41,055 nt of DNA, taken from Methanofollis sp. (lineage in GTDB: Archaea > Halobacteriota > Methanomicrobia > Methanomicrobiales > Methanofollaceae). Location of the stretch: positions 1-41,055 of the forward strand of contig NZ_JAQVNX010000008.1 of the NCBI RefSeq assembly GCF_028702905.1. Direction: 5' to 3'. Shown here piece after piece: positions 8,447 through 16,651 of the stretch (within the stretch, counting starts at the first letter, position 1; every line of letters starts with the position of its first letter). Below the pieces are notes generated by a model. The model searched no databases. It worked only from the letters and a program-made list of their open reading frames with translations, and was not told the DNA's origin. The translations under genes were made by a program, and so were the position numbers.

Positions 8447-8692
8447 TCAGAGGAGATGATTCAGGAGGAGGAAAAGGAGGAAGAGGAGAGCGGCGATTTT
8501 TATCCCGGGATAGACAGAATGCTGCATATGTGCCCGGTTTATCGTCCCCTCATCGGGCGGCGGGAGTTCCTCCTCCGACTCGATGACAAAAGACCCGGTG
8601 TACCCGCACCTCTTGCACCGGTACATCGTCCCGGCATACCCGCCGAGCACCTGGTAGAGGTCGGTGCTCCCGCACGTCGGACACCTGAGCAT
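8447..8692 (-). CDS. Small zinc-ribbon protein with C-terminal membrane helix
   Basis: Protein of 81 residues. The N-terminus has two CxxC knuckles (CPTCGST at residue 4 and CKRCGYTG near residue 26), forming a zinc ribbon. After an acidic, proline-containing linker, the last 20 residues (IKIAALLFLLFLLLNHLL) form a single membrane helix. It is likely a tail-anchored protein with a cytoplasmic zinc ribbon; function is unknown. It could be co-expressed with the potassium channel 108 bp downstream, which also has a Cys cluster. A 7-bp inverted repeat (GGGTGAG ... CTCACCC, 8693-8713) lies directly before the start and encloses GGGAGAG on the minus strand, possibly occluding ribosome access. Confidence 0.75.
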   Translation of the reverse strand: MLRCPTCGSTDLYQVLGGYAGTMYRCKRCGYTGSFVIESEEELPPPDEGTINRAHMQHSVYPGIKIAALLFLLFLLLNHLL

Positions 8693-8713
8693 GGGTGAGA
8701 CTCTCCCTCACCC
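8693..8713 (-). promoter_or_regulatory. Inverted repeat at the start of the zinc-ribbon gene
   Basis: Perfect 7-bp arms GGGTGAG and CTCACCC with a 7-nt spacer end one base before the ATG of the minus-strand gene. On that strand the spacer contains the purine-rich GGAGAG. It could be an mRNA hairpin controlling translation or an operator in the divergent region shared with the hac operon. Function is not shown. Confidence 0.3.
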
Positions 8714-8780
8714 GCCATCAAACTTTGCCCCCCCCAAACCTCTTAACCGTGGAGGGCGCGATTGATCGGTTGATCACAGC

Positions 8781-10034
8781 ATGGGAGCGACTCTCGTTGA
8801 AAAGATCTTCTCTTCCCGGTGCGGGAAGGAGATAGAGGCAGGCGATGTGGTGATGGCGGCCGTGGACCGCGCGATGATCCATGACATCACCGGCCCCCTT
8901 GCCATTCAGAAGTTCAGGGAGATGGGTGGGGAGCGGGTCTTCGACCCGGCGCGGATCGTGATGCTCTTCGACCACCAGGTCCCGGCCGACTCCATCCAGG
9001 CGGCCGAGAACCAGAAGTTCATGCGGGAGTTCGCGCTCGGGCAGGGCATCCACAACTACGACCTCAGGGAGGGCGTCTGCCACCAGGTGGTCCTGGAGAA
9101 GGGGCATGCGGCGCCCGGCGAGATCGTCGTCGGTTCGGACTCGCACACCTGCATGTACGGCGCTGCAGGCGCGTTTGCGACCGGCATCGGCTCGACGGAC
9201 ATGGGCTTTGTCCTCAAGTTCGGCGCCCTCTACTTCAGGGTGCCCGACTCGATCAGGGTCGAAGTGAACGGCGCCTTCGCACCCCGCGTCGGGGCAAAGG
9301 ACCTCATCCTCTCGATCGCCGGCGACATCGGCGCGGACGGCGCCACCTACCAGGCCCTGGAGTTCGCCGGCGAGACCTTCAGGTCGATGCCGATGGCCGG
9401 GCGGATGACCTGCGCCAATATGGCGATCGAGATGGGAGCGAAGGCCGGGATCGTCCCGCCCGACACCATCACCAGGGAATACGTGCAGGCACGCCGGCCC
9501 GACGCCGCCGGTTTCGACCTTGCGAGCGACAGGGACGCCGTCTATGCGGAGTGGCGGGAGTACGAGGTCGCCGACCTCGTGCCGCAGGTCGCGGTCCCCC
9601 ACAATGTGGACCATGTCGTCGGCGTCGACGAGGTCGCCGGCACCCACGTCGACCAGGTCTTCATCGGTTCCTGCACGAACGGCCGGTACGAGGACTTTGC
9701 CGAGGCCGCCGGGGTTCTCGGCGACAGGAAATTCTCCGACGCGGTGCGGGTGGTCCTGATCCCGGCCTCGAAGGAGGAGTACCTGAAGACCCTCAGGGCC
9801 GGACTGATCGAGCGTTTCGTCGAGGCGGGCGCACTCGTCGAGGCGCCGTGCTGCGGGCCGTGCATGGGCGGGGCCTTCGGCCTCCTCGCCCCGGGCGAGG
9901 TCTCCCTCTCCACCTCGAACAGGAACTTCAGGGGGCGTCAGGGGAGCACGGAGGCCGGGGTCTACCTCTGCTCCGCGGCGACGGCGGCGGCGAGTGCGAT
10001 CACCGGCGAGATCACCGACCCGAGGGAGGTGTGA
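8781..10034 (+). CDS. hacA: Homoaconitase / 3-isopropylmalate dehydratase large subunit
   Basis: Aconitase-family large subunit of 417 residues, normal for archaeal HacA/LeuC. It isomerises (homo)citrate-type acids by dehydration and rehydration using a [4Fe-4S] cluster. Cluster ligands are expected at C298 (FIGSCTNG), C358 and C361 (CCGPCMGG). The substrate-binding stretch [21 protein letters not shown] starts near residue 117. The N-terminus [11 protein letters not shown] is typical. The next gene, 3 bp downstream, is its small subunit, followed by the matching dehydrogenase. In methanogens this trio makes 2-oxosuberate for coenzyme B (and biotin) or serves leucine synthesis. The sequence does not decide between the two, so the symbol is provisional. 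Confidence 0.88.
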   Translation: MGATLVEKIFSSRCGKEIEAGDVVMAAVDRAMIHDITGPLAIQKFREMGGERVFDPARIVMLFDHQVPADSIQAAENQKFMREFALGQGIHNYDLREGVCHQVVLEKGHAAPGEIVVGSDSHTCMYGAAGAFATGIGSTDMGFVLKFGALYFRVPDSIRVEVNGAFAPRVGAKDLILSIAGDIGADGATYQALEFAGETFRSMPMAGRMTCANMAIEMGAKAGIVPPDTITREYVQARRPDAAGFDLASDRDAVYAEWREYEVADLVPQVAVPHNVDHVVGVDEVAGTHVDQVFIGSCTNGRYEDFAEAAGVLGDRKFSDAVRVVLIPASKEEYLKTLRAGLIERFVEAGALVEAPCCGPCMGGAFGLLAPGEVSLSTSNRNFRGRQGSTEAGVYLCSAATAAASAITGEITDPREV

Positions 10035-10037
10035 AAG

Positions 10038-10535
10038 ATGCGGATCTGGACATTCGGCGACGATATCGACACGGACGCGATCATCCCGGGGCGGTTCCTC
10101 ACCGAGTACGACCCCGGGAAACTCGCGGAGCATGTCTTCGAGGGGACGAGGGACGACTTCAGGACAGGGGTTCGTCCCGGCGACGTCGTTGTCGCGGGCA
10201 GGAACTTCGGCTGCGGGTCCTCTCGGGAGCACGCCCCCCTCGCCCTTCTCGGTGCGGGGGTGAAGGTCGTCGTGGCAGAGTCCTTTGCCCGGATCTTCTA
10301 CCGGAACGCGGTGAACACCGGACTCCTCCCCCTCGTCTGCCCGGACACGAGCGCCCTTCTCGAAGGGCACGAGATAAAGGTCGACCCGGTGGGCGGTTTC
10401 ATCGAGTCTGACGGCGTCAGGTACGCGGTCGAAGCTGTGCCGCCCTTCATGCAGGCGATCGTGGACGCGGGTGGGTTGGTCGACTATGCAAAGGAGATGA
10501 AAGAGGTGGAACTGTGTACAGGGTCGCGGCGATAG
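10038..10535 (+). CDS. hacB: Homoaconitase / 3-isopropylmalate dehydratase small subunit
   Basis: Swivel-domain subunit of 165 residues that pairs with the upstream large subunit. It shows the family landmarks [14 protein letters not shown] near the N-terminus and [19 protein letters not shown] near residue 55, with the SSRE loop contacting substrate. The substrate-selecting loop reads FLTE. As I recall the M. jannaschii enzymes, this position reads YLRT in homoaconitase and a different sequence in isopropylmalate isomerase, so specificity is undecided. The start is 3 bp after the large subunit stop and has GGGAGG/GGTGTG-like purines just upstream. Its last 22 bp overlap the start of the dehydrogenase gene. 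Confidence 0.87.
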   Translation: MRIWTFGDDIDTDAIIPGRFLTEYDPGKLAEHVFEGTRDDFRTGVRPGDVVVAGRNFGCGSSREHAPLALLGAGVKVVVAESFARIFYRNAVNTGLLPLVCPDTSALLEGHEIKVDPVGGFIESDGVRYAVEAVPPFMQAIVDAGGLVDYAKEMKEVELCTGSRR

Positions 10536-11626
10536 GCGGCGACGGCATCGGGCCCGAGATCCTCGACGAGGGGAAGAAGGTCCTCGATGCCGCGGGGGAG
10601 AAGTACGGCTTCGAGATCGGGTGGACAGATTTCGATATCGGGGCCGATAGGTACCTGGAGACCGGGGTGCTGATCACGGAGGAGGAACTGAAAGAACTCT
10701 CCGGGTACCCGGCGATCTACTTCGGCGCCATCGGCGACGAGCGCGTGAAGCCCGGCATCCTGGAGAAGGGCGTCCTCCTGAAGATGCGGTTCTTCTTCGA
10801 CGAGTACGTGAACCTCAGGCCGATCCGTCTTCTGCAGGGGGTCCAGACCCCTCTTGCCGGGAAGGGGCCTGCGGACATCGACTTCGTCGTGGTGCGGGAG
10901 AACACCGAGGACTTCTATGTCGGGATCGGTTCGCGCTTCAGGAAAAGCGAAATAAAGGAGCTCGAAGTTGTCCGCGACCTCTACTCGGTGAAGTTCGGCC
11001 TCGACGTCGAGAGCGACGCCGAGGAGATCGCCTACCAGATCGGCGTCCTCTCCCGCGAGGGGTGCCGGCGGGTGATGGAGTACGCCTTCGACCTGGCCGA
11101 GAGGCGGGGCAGGAAAGTCGCCTCCGTCGACAAGGCAAATGTCCTCTCCGACGTCTACGGCCTCTGGAGGGAGGTCTTCTCCGAGGTGGCGGGGCGCCAC
11201 CCAGGTGTGACGACCGAGTTCACCTTTGTCGACGCCATGACGATGTGGTTTGTCAAGAACCCGGAGTGGTTCGACGTCGTCGTCACCCCGAACATGTTCG
11301 GCGACATCATCACCGACCTCGGGGCGATGATCCAGGGCGGCCTCGGCCTTGCGCCAGGCGGGAACATCAACCCGAAAGGGACCTCGATGTTCGAGCCCAT
11401 CCATGGGTCGGCCCCGAAGTACAAGGGCCTCGGCGTCGCGAACCCCATCGCCACCATCTGGGCCGGCGGCCTCCTCCTCGACCACCTCGGCGAGCACGAG
11501 GCGGCAGAAGGGATCGTGCGGGCAATCGAGGGGACGATCCGGGACGGCGTCGTGACCCGCGACCTCGGCGGCGCGGCAGGAACCGCGGACGTCGGCGACC
11601 GCATCTCGGCGCGGATCAGGGAATAA
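10514..11626 (+). CDS. aksF: Homoisocitrate / 3-isopropylmalate dehydrogenase
   Basis: NAD-dependent beta-decarboxylating dehydrogenase of 370 residues. The N-terminus [15 protein letters not shown] is the family signature. [13 protein letters not shown] (about residues 128-140) and the metal/substrate-binding [30 protein letters not shown] (from about 259) are intact. A nucleotide-binding segment [19 protein letters not shown] follows. It starts with GTG at 10514, inside the end of hacB, with GAGGTGG 4-6 nt upstream, so translation is coupled. It completes the three-enzyme chain-elongation module with the preceding isomerase subunits. Coenzyme B pathway (AksF) or leucine (LeuB) function cannot be separated here; the symbol is provisional. 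Its 3' end overlaps the convergent sensor gene by 11 bp. Confidence 0.88.
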   Translation: MYRVAAIGGDGIGPEILDEGKKVLDAAGEKYGFEIGWTDFDIGADRYLETGVLITEEELKELSGYPAIYFGAIGDERVKPGILEKGVLLKMRFFFDEYVNLRPIRLLQGVQTPLAGKGPADIDFVVVRENTEDFYVGIGSRFRKSEIKELEVVRDLYSVKFGLDVESDAEEIAYQIGVLSREGCRRVMEYAFDLAERRGRKVASVDKANVLSDVYGLWREVFSEVAGRHPGVTTEFTFVDAMTMWFVKNPEWFDVVVTPNMFGDIITDLGAMIQGGLGLAPGGNINPKGTSMFEPIHGSAPKYKGLGVANPIATIWAGGLLLDHLGEHEAAEGIVRAIEGTIRDGVVTRDLGGAAGTADVGDRISARIRE

Positions 11627-12806
11627 ACTTATTTTTATCCTCTGAAGCGGAGGGGGAGCCCGACCGCCCCCCCTCTGTGCCGTAATGCCTTCGCAGGAAG
11701 CCGCGGACGGTCTCACACTCCAGCCAGCGCTCGTCGAGATGGGTGACGATATCGTCGATCTCCATCGCATGCCTGAGGATTTTCTCAGAAAAAGCACCCT
11801 CTGCCATCCCGGCAAGGCCCACGATGGCAGTCAGCGGGTTTCTGATCCGGTCGTTGAGGACGGCGAGCTGGGCGAAGTTCCGGTCTATCTGGGCAAATGC
11901 CTCCTCCCGCATCTCTTCAAGGCGCCGGCGTTCGGTCACGTCGAGGAGGGAGAGCACATAGCAGTCGTTTCCCGGGATCTTGCCTGTATGCAGGACCGCG
12001 GAGATCTGCCTGCCGTCCACACTGGTGAGGGCGATCTCATAGCCGTTCATCGAAAAAAGGGGATCCAGATCGCGTTTTTCATGGATCACCAGGATCCTCT
12101 CCCTCTCCTCAGGGGAGACGAACAGGGTCCAGGGTATCCCGCAGAGCACGTTCTGATCGATCTTGAGCAGGTTCCCGAAACCAAGATTCGCCCGCACGAT
12201 CGAACCGTCGTCCCTGACAATCGCCATCGCGGTTCCGCTGTGCTCGAAGATCGTCCTGTATAGGCCCTCGGAATCGTGAAGACGGTTTTCAGCCAGCTTC
12301 CGACCTTCCATCTCCCTGACAAGCTGGAAACTGTGGGTGATGCACATCGAGAGCATCCCTGCAAAGGTGGAGGCGAGGGAGAGGACACGGGAAACGTTCT
12401 CCGGGGAGAGGAGAGGCACCGCCGCCGGGGATGCCGGCATCTCCCTCTCGTCAGGACAGGAGAGAGGCCCGCCGCAGAAAAATGCGACAGGCCTGCCTTC
12501 CAGGCAGACAGGAGCGACGATCATCCTGGAACTTCCCCGACACCTGACCATGACGGACTCCCCGCCTTTCAGGCCCAATACCCGACCACTGTCACAGCAG
12601 GAGAGGGCCGGCCCACCCGCACACAGGCGGCAGGACTCTGTGCAGAAACTCCAGCCCCTGGTCGTGGCCACCTGCACGCCGTCGCGGGTGAGGATACAGG
12701 CGGGGACGCCGGTGATGTCGTGGAGGTTCTCCATCAGCGCCTTCAGCTTGCCGACATCGGTGAAATCAGAGATTTTAATCCCTCTTTCAGGAGTATTGTG
12801 GCCCAT
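11616..12806 (-). CDS. PocR-PAS sensor protein without a kinase ATPase domain
   Basis: Protein of 396 residues, apparently soluble. Residues 1-165 form a PocR-type ligand-binding domain with a Cys-rich core ([21 protein letters not shown], then RCRG), as in other methanogen sensors. A PAS domain follows (about 180-295, ending [15 protein letters not shown]). A two-helix dimerisation segment then reads [14 protein letters not shown]; an Arg occupies the place where related archaeal kinases have the phospho-His (NDHIRNPL). There is no HATPase domain, and the C-terminus ends with the recurrent [21 protein letters not shown] motif. It is probably a non-catalytic sensor or partner protein. The ATG at 12806 is chosen for GGAGG 3 nt upstream. 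The 3' end overlaps the dehydrogenase gene. Confidence 0.85.
   Translation of the reverse strand: MGHNTPERGIKISDFTDVGKLKALMENLHDITGVPACILTRDGVQVATTRGWSFCTESCRLCAGGPALSCCDSGRVLGLKGGESVMVRCRGSSRMIVAPVCLEGRPVAFFCGGPLSCPDEREMPASPAAVPLLSPENVSRVLSLASTFAGMLSMCITHSFQLVREMEGRKLAENRLHDSEGLYRTIFEHSGTAMAIVRDDGSIVRANLGFGNLLKIDQNVLCGIPWTLFVSPEERERILVIHEKRDLDPLFSMNGYEIALTSVDGRQISAVLHTGKIPGNDCYVLSLLDVTERRRLEEMREEAFAQIDRNFAQLAVLNDRIRNPLTAIVGLAGMAEGAFSEKILRHAMEIDDIVTHLDERWLECETVRGFLRRHYGTEGGRSGSPSASEDKNKFIP
11624..11640 (+). terminator. T-rich termination region after the hac operon
   Basis: The stop codon of the dehydrogenase gene is followed by ACTTATTTTTATCC, a T-rich run of the kind that ends archaeal transcripts. 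It lies inside the 3' end of the convergent gene. Confidence 0.35.
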
Positions 12807-12831
12807 CGTCCTCCGTAAAGGTTCGTGTACC

Positions 12832-12846
12832 CATAAATAAAATATC
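12832..12846 (-). promoter_or_regulatory. Candidate TATA box for the PocR-PAS gene
   Basis: On the minus strand this reads ATATTTTATTTATGG, about 27 nt before the ATG at 12806, so the leader would be very short. A small palindrome TACTATTAGTA at 12849-12859 lies just upstream. Confidence 0.4.
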
Positions 12847-12921
12847 AATACTATTAGTAAGGTTTGTTTTATATCATTACATTAAACAAGACTCTTTTAT
12901 TTCTCGAACATTCAATCTGTG

Positions 12922-12945
12922 ACCAAAATAGAAAAATAGAAATTA
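12922..12945 (-). terminator. T-rich terminator of the seven-gene surface operon
   Basis: Downstream of the last operon gene the minus strand reads ATTTCTATTTTTCTATTTTGG, three close T-runs typical of archaeal termination. It lies between the stop at 12963 and the promoter of the next minus-strand gene. Confidence 0.5.
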
Positions 12946-12962
12946 TGCTGTATGTCCGACCC

Positions 12963-13964
12963 TCAGGCAGGGAGGGGCGAGGGCCATCCCTCGCCACGAC
13001 CCTCTGAGAATCGAGTGATCATATAGTCCATGAACTCGCGGGCAAGGTCGGGGTGGGAGGCAGAGTTCGGGACCGTCGCCGCATAGACGATGGGGTTGCC
13101 TATCCGCTCGCTCCCAATGGAACCGAAACGCTGAAAACCGAGTTTGACGACGGCCTTCTCATAGTCGCCTGCATATGCTGCAGAGCCGAGGTCGATCTCG
13201 GGCGGCAGGGTGACGTACTTCAGGCCGTGTCCCTCCGCCACGCTCAGGTACTCGAAGGCATAGTCCACCCCCCCGGTTTCGACGAGGGAGAGGAGGAAGA
13301 TGCTGCCGTCGCGTATCCTGACCTTCCCTGTCTCCTGCTTGAGCACCTCGGGAAGGGTGATGGACGTGACGCCGCCCTTTTCTTCCACCGTCACATTCGG
13401 CCTGAGGTGATCGCCGAGGACGGCGTCGAAGAGGCCGTCGTCCCGGTAATATCTCTCTGCCAGGGTCGTCACCATCAGTGCCCTGTAGCCTGCGGCATCG
13501 AGCATCGGGTTCGAGATCCCGACGACGACGTCAGGCCTCGAAAGCACTTCATGCCAGTTCTCGGTGGTGATCTCGTCTGCATACCTGCTCTGGTCCGTGT
13601 ATGCGACGACCATCTGGTTGGTCGCAAAGGGGGTATACGTGTCTGTGTAGTTCCCTTCCCTATCCACCATCGTTCGGTACATCATGTCAGGGATGAGGGC
13701 CTGATCTGCGACCACCACCACATCGATGGGACGGTGGAGGTCAGTCACCTGCCTGATGCACTGGATGGAGCCGTGCCCCTCAATCTGGACGTCCACACCA
13801 GGGTGGGACGCCTCAAAACCGGCCTCTATCTCTTCCATAGGGAGAAGAAGACTCCCGGCCGGGACGACCTTCAGGGTTGTAGGGGTGTCGTCACCACCGG
13901 TGCACCCGGCCGCAAGGACAAACACCGCCGCAAGAGCGAGGAGAATGAGGGGGGTGCCCCTCAT
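12963..13964 (-). CDS. wtpA: Tungstate/molybdate-binding lipoprotein, WtpA-like
   Basis: Extracellular solute-binding protein of 333 residues. It has a lipoprotein signal (FVLAAGC, Cys at about residue 22) followed by the type-II periplasmic binding fold. Family landmarks are visible in order: VVPAGSLLLPMEEI, IEGHGSIQCIRQVTDL, FATNQMVVAYTDQSRYADEI, SNPMLDAAGYRALMV, and VDYAFEYLSVAEGHGLKYVTLP. These correspond to the Ser, Asp and Glu/Tyr positions that hold tungstate or molybdate in WtpA/ModA proteins. The ATG at 13964 overlaps the upstream stop by ATGA, so it is the last coupled gene of the surface operon. No permease or ATPase partner gene is present here, which is unusual and leaves open a non-transport role. 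Confidence 0.85.
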   Translation of the reverse strand: MRGTPLILLALAAVFVLAAGCTGGDDTPTTLKVVPAGSLLLPMEEIEAGFEASHPGVDVQIEGHGSIQCIRQVTDLHRPIDVVVVADQALIPDMMYRTMVDREGNYTDTYTPFATNQMVVAYTDQSRYADEITTENWHEVLSRPDVVVGISNPMLDAAGYRALMVTTLAERYYRDDGLFDAVLGDHLRPNVTVEEKGGVTSITLPEVLKQETGKVRIRDGSIFLLSLVETGGVDYAFEYLSVAEGHGLKYVTLPPEIDLGSAAYAGDYEKAVVKLGFQRFGSIGSERIGNPIVYAATVPNSASHPDLAREFMDYMITRFSEGRGEGWPSPLPA

Positions 13965-14545
13965 GAACGTTTCACCTCGATCCGGTCCACCCACTTCACC
14001 CAGGCGCTCCCCTCGGTGATAGTGTTTGGTTCACCGGTGCCGACCACGATCCGCAAGGGACCGCCGTCTCCATCAGGGATCGCTGTTCCATTGAACTCGT
14101 AGGCGAGGACCAAGGTAAGAGTAGGTGAGGATTTCTCTTTGAGGTTCTGGTCAAAGGTCACAAAACCCTTCCCGGCCATCTGCTCGTCATCGAAGACCCA
14201 GTAGTAGCCGTCAGGGGCTGTGATTCCGACCTGATCGCCTTCTCCAGACCCGCCAACGAGATCGACCAGTGTTGTAAGGGTTACGCCCTTGACATTGTAT
14301 GGCCCGTACTTGATCCCAACCGTGGAGACCGCATAGCCATAGCCTTCCCAGGCGGGGAGGTTTTTAATCTCAGAGAAGGAGAGTACCTTTTCATTGGTGC
14401 CGTCAGAAACTGTGAGGTTCCAGGATATATCCTCAACAGCCTGAACGGCGGGATCAGTAGTTCCAGTGGTCCCGATACACCCGCAGGCGGCTACAGCGCA
14501 GATGAGGGCAAAGACAGCCAGGAACCAAACGAAACGAGTCTTCAT
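13961..14545 (-). CDS. SUOX-like domain lipoprotein
   Basis: Secreted protein of 194 residues with a signal peptide ending in a Cys-containing lipobox-like sequence (AVAACGCIG). The mature part is one domain resembling the oxidoreductase molybdopterin-binding (sulfite oxidase) beta-sandwich: DISWNLTVSDG at the start, VKGVTLTTLVDLVGG, a DGYYWVF strand, and GGPLRIVVGTGE ... WVKWVDRIEV at the end, which recalls the PLRLVVP/KWV ending of that family. No Cys is found at the molybdenum-ligand position, so catalysis is unlikely for this copy. It has ATGA overlaps with both its upstream and downstream operon neighbours. Fold assignment is from motif pattern only; anchoring by lipid is inferred. Confidence 0.72.
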   Translation of the reverse strand: MKTRFVWFLAVFALICAVAACGCIGTTGTTDPAVQAVEDISWNLTVSDGTNEKVLSFSEIKNLPAWEGYGYAVSTVGIKYGPYNVKGVTLTTLVDLVGGSGEGDQVGITAPDGYYWVFDDEQMAGKGFVTFDQNLKEKSSPTLTLVLAYEFNGTAIPDGDGGPLRIVVGTGEPNTITEGSAWVKWVDRIEVKRS

Positions 14546-15393
14546 CCCCGCATCCTCCTTGCAAAGACGGCAGCACCAAGCCCTGCCAGGAGTCCGAAGA
14601 GCGGCCCCGGACTCTGGACGGTCTGTGTGGCCGTCGGGATCTCTGTTGTCTCGACCGCGGCAGATCCCTGGAGTGACTTGACCGGGACATTCTTCGCTCC
14701 ACTATACCCGCCCTCATAGACCCGTACCTCGTCGATCCACTTTACCGTATAGCCTGAAGTCGAGGGATAGAGGTCATCGAAGAGGTGGAGGCGCTCAGGT
14801 GGGAAGCACTCGCGCATATCCTGGTTGCCAAAGACATGCTTGCCCTCCGGGTTAGTGGAGTTGTCGGCAAAGAGGACCAGGCGCATCCCAACATGATAGT
14901 CCGGCGGATAGCCGACGCCCTGCCGCTCGCCGACAGCCGCGTCTTCGCCATTGTACCAGCAAACACCAATCGGCCCCTGGCGCGGCTCGGGTTCATAGAC
15001 ATTCTTGTATCCGAACTCGATGTGATATCCGTCACCTGCCTTGACCATCACCTCGTCGCCGGGTTGCATGCCGCCGACAAGGTCACAGAGGTCGGCAACG
15101 TTCGTCCCCTTCACCGCGCCGCGGTCCTTGAAGTTCGTGGTCTCGTTCCTGTCCCACTGGGCCTCCTTGTCCTCGGAGAAGACCGGGCCCTGGTGGTAGT
15201 AGTGGGTCGTGCCGTCGCCGAGGACAGGGAGGTTCGCCTCCATCCACCGGTAGTCGACGGTCGTCTCATTGAGCACCGTGGTGCCGTCGTCCGCAAACTT
15301 TACCACATGCACCGAGGTCGTCGGTGCGGCCTGCGCCCCTGCGATACATGCGCAGAGGAGCAGGAGCAGAAATACACTCTTTGTTACGTTCAT
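14542..15393 (-). CDS. Anchored single-domain surface protein (NLPVLGDG family)
   Basis: Secreted protein of 283 residues. Signal peptide 1-22 (ends AGAQA). One domain of about 210 residues has the family signatures WMEANLPVLGDG, YYHQGPVF, VADLCDLVGGMQPGD, AGDGYHIEF, RLVLFAD, FGNQDM and TSGYTVKWIDEVRVYEG. Similar domains start the 992/986-aa and 1756-aa proteins of this operon. The DLVGG...DGY core looks like a derived SUOX-type fold with an insertion. A Thr-rich linker then leads to the tail TQTVQSPGPLFGLLAGLGAAVFARRMRG: a short motif, a hydrophobic helix and basic residues, as in archaeosortase substrates. Its stop overlaps the next start by ATGA and it begins 4 bp after the phosphatase gene. 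Confidence 0.82.
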   Translation of the reverse strand: MNVTKSVFLLLLLCACIAGAQAAPTTSVHVVKFADDGTTVLNETTVDYRWMEANLPVLGDGTTHYYHQGPVFSEDKEAQWDRNETTNFKDRGAVKGTNVADLCDLVGGMQPGDEVMVKAGDGYHIEFGYKNVYEPEPRQGPIGVCWYNGEDAAVGERQGVGYPPDYHVGMRLVLFADNSTNPEGKHVFGNQDMRECFPPERLHLFDDLYPSTSGYTVKWIDEVRVYEGGYSGAKNVPVKSLQGSAAVETTEIPTATQTVQSPGPLFGLLAGLGAAVFARRMRG

Positions 15394-15397
15394 AAAA

Positions 15398-16651
15398 TCA
15401 CCTTTCTTTTTTCATCCACAGGGCGACCATACCGGCCGCTGCACATGCACAGAAGGGAGAGAGAGGCGCCTGTGCAGCGTTCTCCCTCTCTGTCTTCGGC
15501 GTCATTTCAATCGTCTCGAAAGTGCTATTCCGGGGGTAGAGGCTCACAACCTCCCTGTTATCCCCGGAGATCCTGGCAACAGGCACCGTGGAGACTGTCA
15601 CCCTCTCTCCGTCCACACTGACCCGCAGGTACGCGAGGGTGTGGTCGAGGCCGTTTTCAAAACCCTGGGCCTTTTTTTCGGCAAGAGGGAAGAGTTCCTC
15701 CCCGCCGCACGGGATCACGAAGTACGGCGTCCCGTTGACCGCATAGCGTTCATAGGCATGGACATGCCCGTTGAAGACCGCCGTTACGTTGTAGCGGTCG
15801 AAGAGAGGCGCCCATTCCCTCTGCAGGACGCGGTCGCCGCCCCAGTGACGTTCATTGGACGAGAAGACCGGGTGGTGGAAGGCGACGAAGGTCGGGCCCG
15901 AAGACCGGGCGAGGTCGGCCTCCAGCCAGGCGGTCTCCTCGTCGATCCGTCCCTTTGCCCAGTCGTTCGAGTCCAGGACGACGACATGCGCGTCGCCCCA
16001 TTCGTAGGAGTACCACTCCGGGACGCCGAAGGCGTCATAGTAAGGCGTCCTGTTCCCCTCGTGGTTGCCGAGGGCGGGTACCAGAGTGGTGTTCGCAAGC
16101 ATCCCCTTCGCCGCCGCGAAATACTCGTCCCATTCGGCGAGGTCGTTCCCGAAGGTGACGAAGTCGCCGCAGTGGATGACAAAGGAGAGGTTCTCCTCCT
16201 CCGCAATCCTGTCGGCAACAAGCCTGTGCCTCTCCATCTGGGAGAAGAGGGGGACCTGCCCCCTCGTGTCACTGTACACCGCAAAGGTGAACGGCCCGGA
16301 ACCGGCGGTCATGAACCGGCAGTCCTGACTCCTGGCATCCCCTGCGGTGACGGCATAGAGGTACGTCGTCCCGGCCGTGAGATCTGTCAGCCGCACATGG
16401 TGGAGGGTTACACCAGAGGGGTCTGCAATCGTGTGCGCATACTCTCCGGCCTTTGCGAACTCCTCGGCCGTCGCATAGGCGACCGTTCCGTCAGACGGTT
16501 CCGCGGTCTTCCAGGAAACAACGGCCGTCGTCCCGTCGGTGCCGGTGACGTACGGCCCCCAGAGAAATGGGGCATTTCCAGCGGCAACGGCTGACGGGAG
16601 GACCATGAGAAGAATAAAGAGAAGAGGAAGGAAAAGTCCGCCCCTCTTCAT
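15398..16651 (-). CDS. Surface-anchored metallophosphoesterase, purple acid phosphatase-like
   Basis: Secreted phosphatase of 417 residues. After a signal peptide (1-25) comes a fibronectin-III-like N-terminal domain (about 28-118) of the purple acid phosphatase type. The dinuclear metal site follows in order: YSDTRG (about 126), HCGDFV (159), GNHEGN (196), AFHHPVF (259) and GHVHAYER (299). All motifs are intact, so hydrolysis of phosphate esters outside the cell is expected; the substrate is unknown. The C-terminus AQAPLSPFCACAAAGMVALWMKKER has the short motif, helix and basic end of a sorted, anchored protein. The ATG at 16651 overlaps the upstream stop by ATGA, tying it to the PEGA surface protein. 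Confidence 0.9.
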   Translation of the reverse strand: MKRGGLFLPLLFILLMVLPSAVAAGNAPFLWGPYVTGTDGTTAVVSWKTAEPSDGTVAYATAEEFAKAGEYAHTIADPSGVTLHHVRLTDLTAGTTYLYAVTAGDARSQDCRFMTAGSGPFTFAVYSDTRGQVPLFSQMERHRLVADRIAEEENLSFVIHCGDFVTFGNDLAEWDEYFAAAKGMLANTTLVPALGNHEGNRTPYYDAFGVPEWYSYEWGDAHVVVLDSNDWAKGRIDEETAWLEADLARSSGPTFVAFHHPVFSSNERHWGGDRVLQREWAPLFDRYNVTAVFNGHVHAYERYAVNGTPYFVIPCGGEELFPLAEKKAQGFENGLDHTLAYLRVSVDGERVTVSTVPVARISGDNREVVSLYPRNSTFETIEMTPKTERENAAQAPLSPFCACAAAGMVALWMKKER

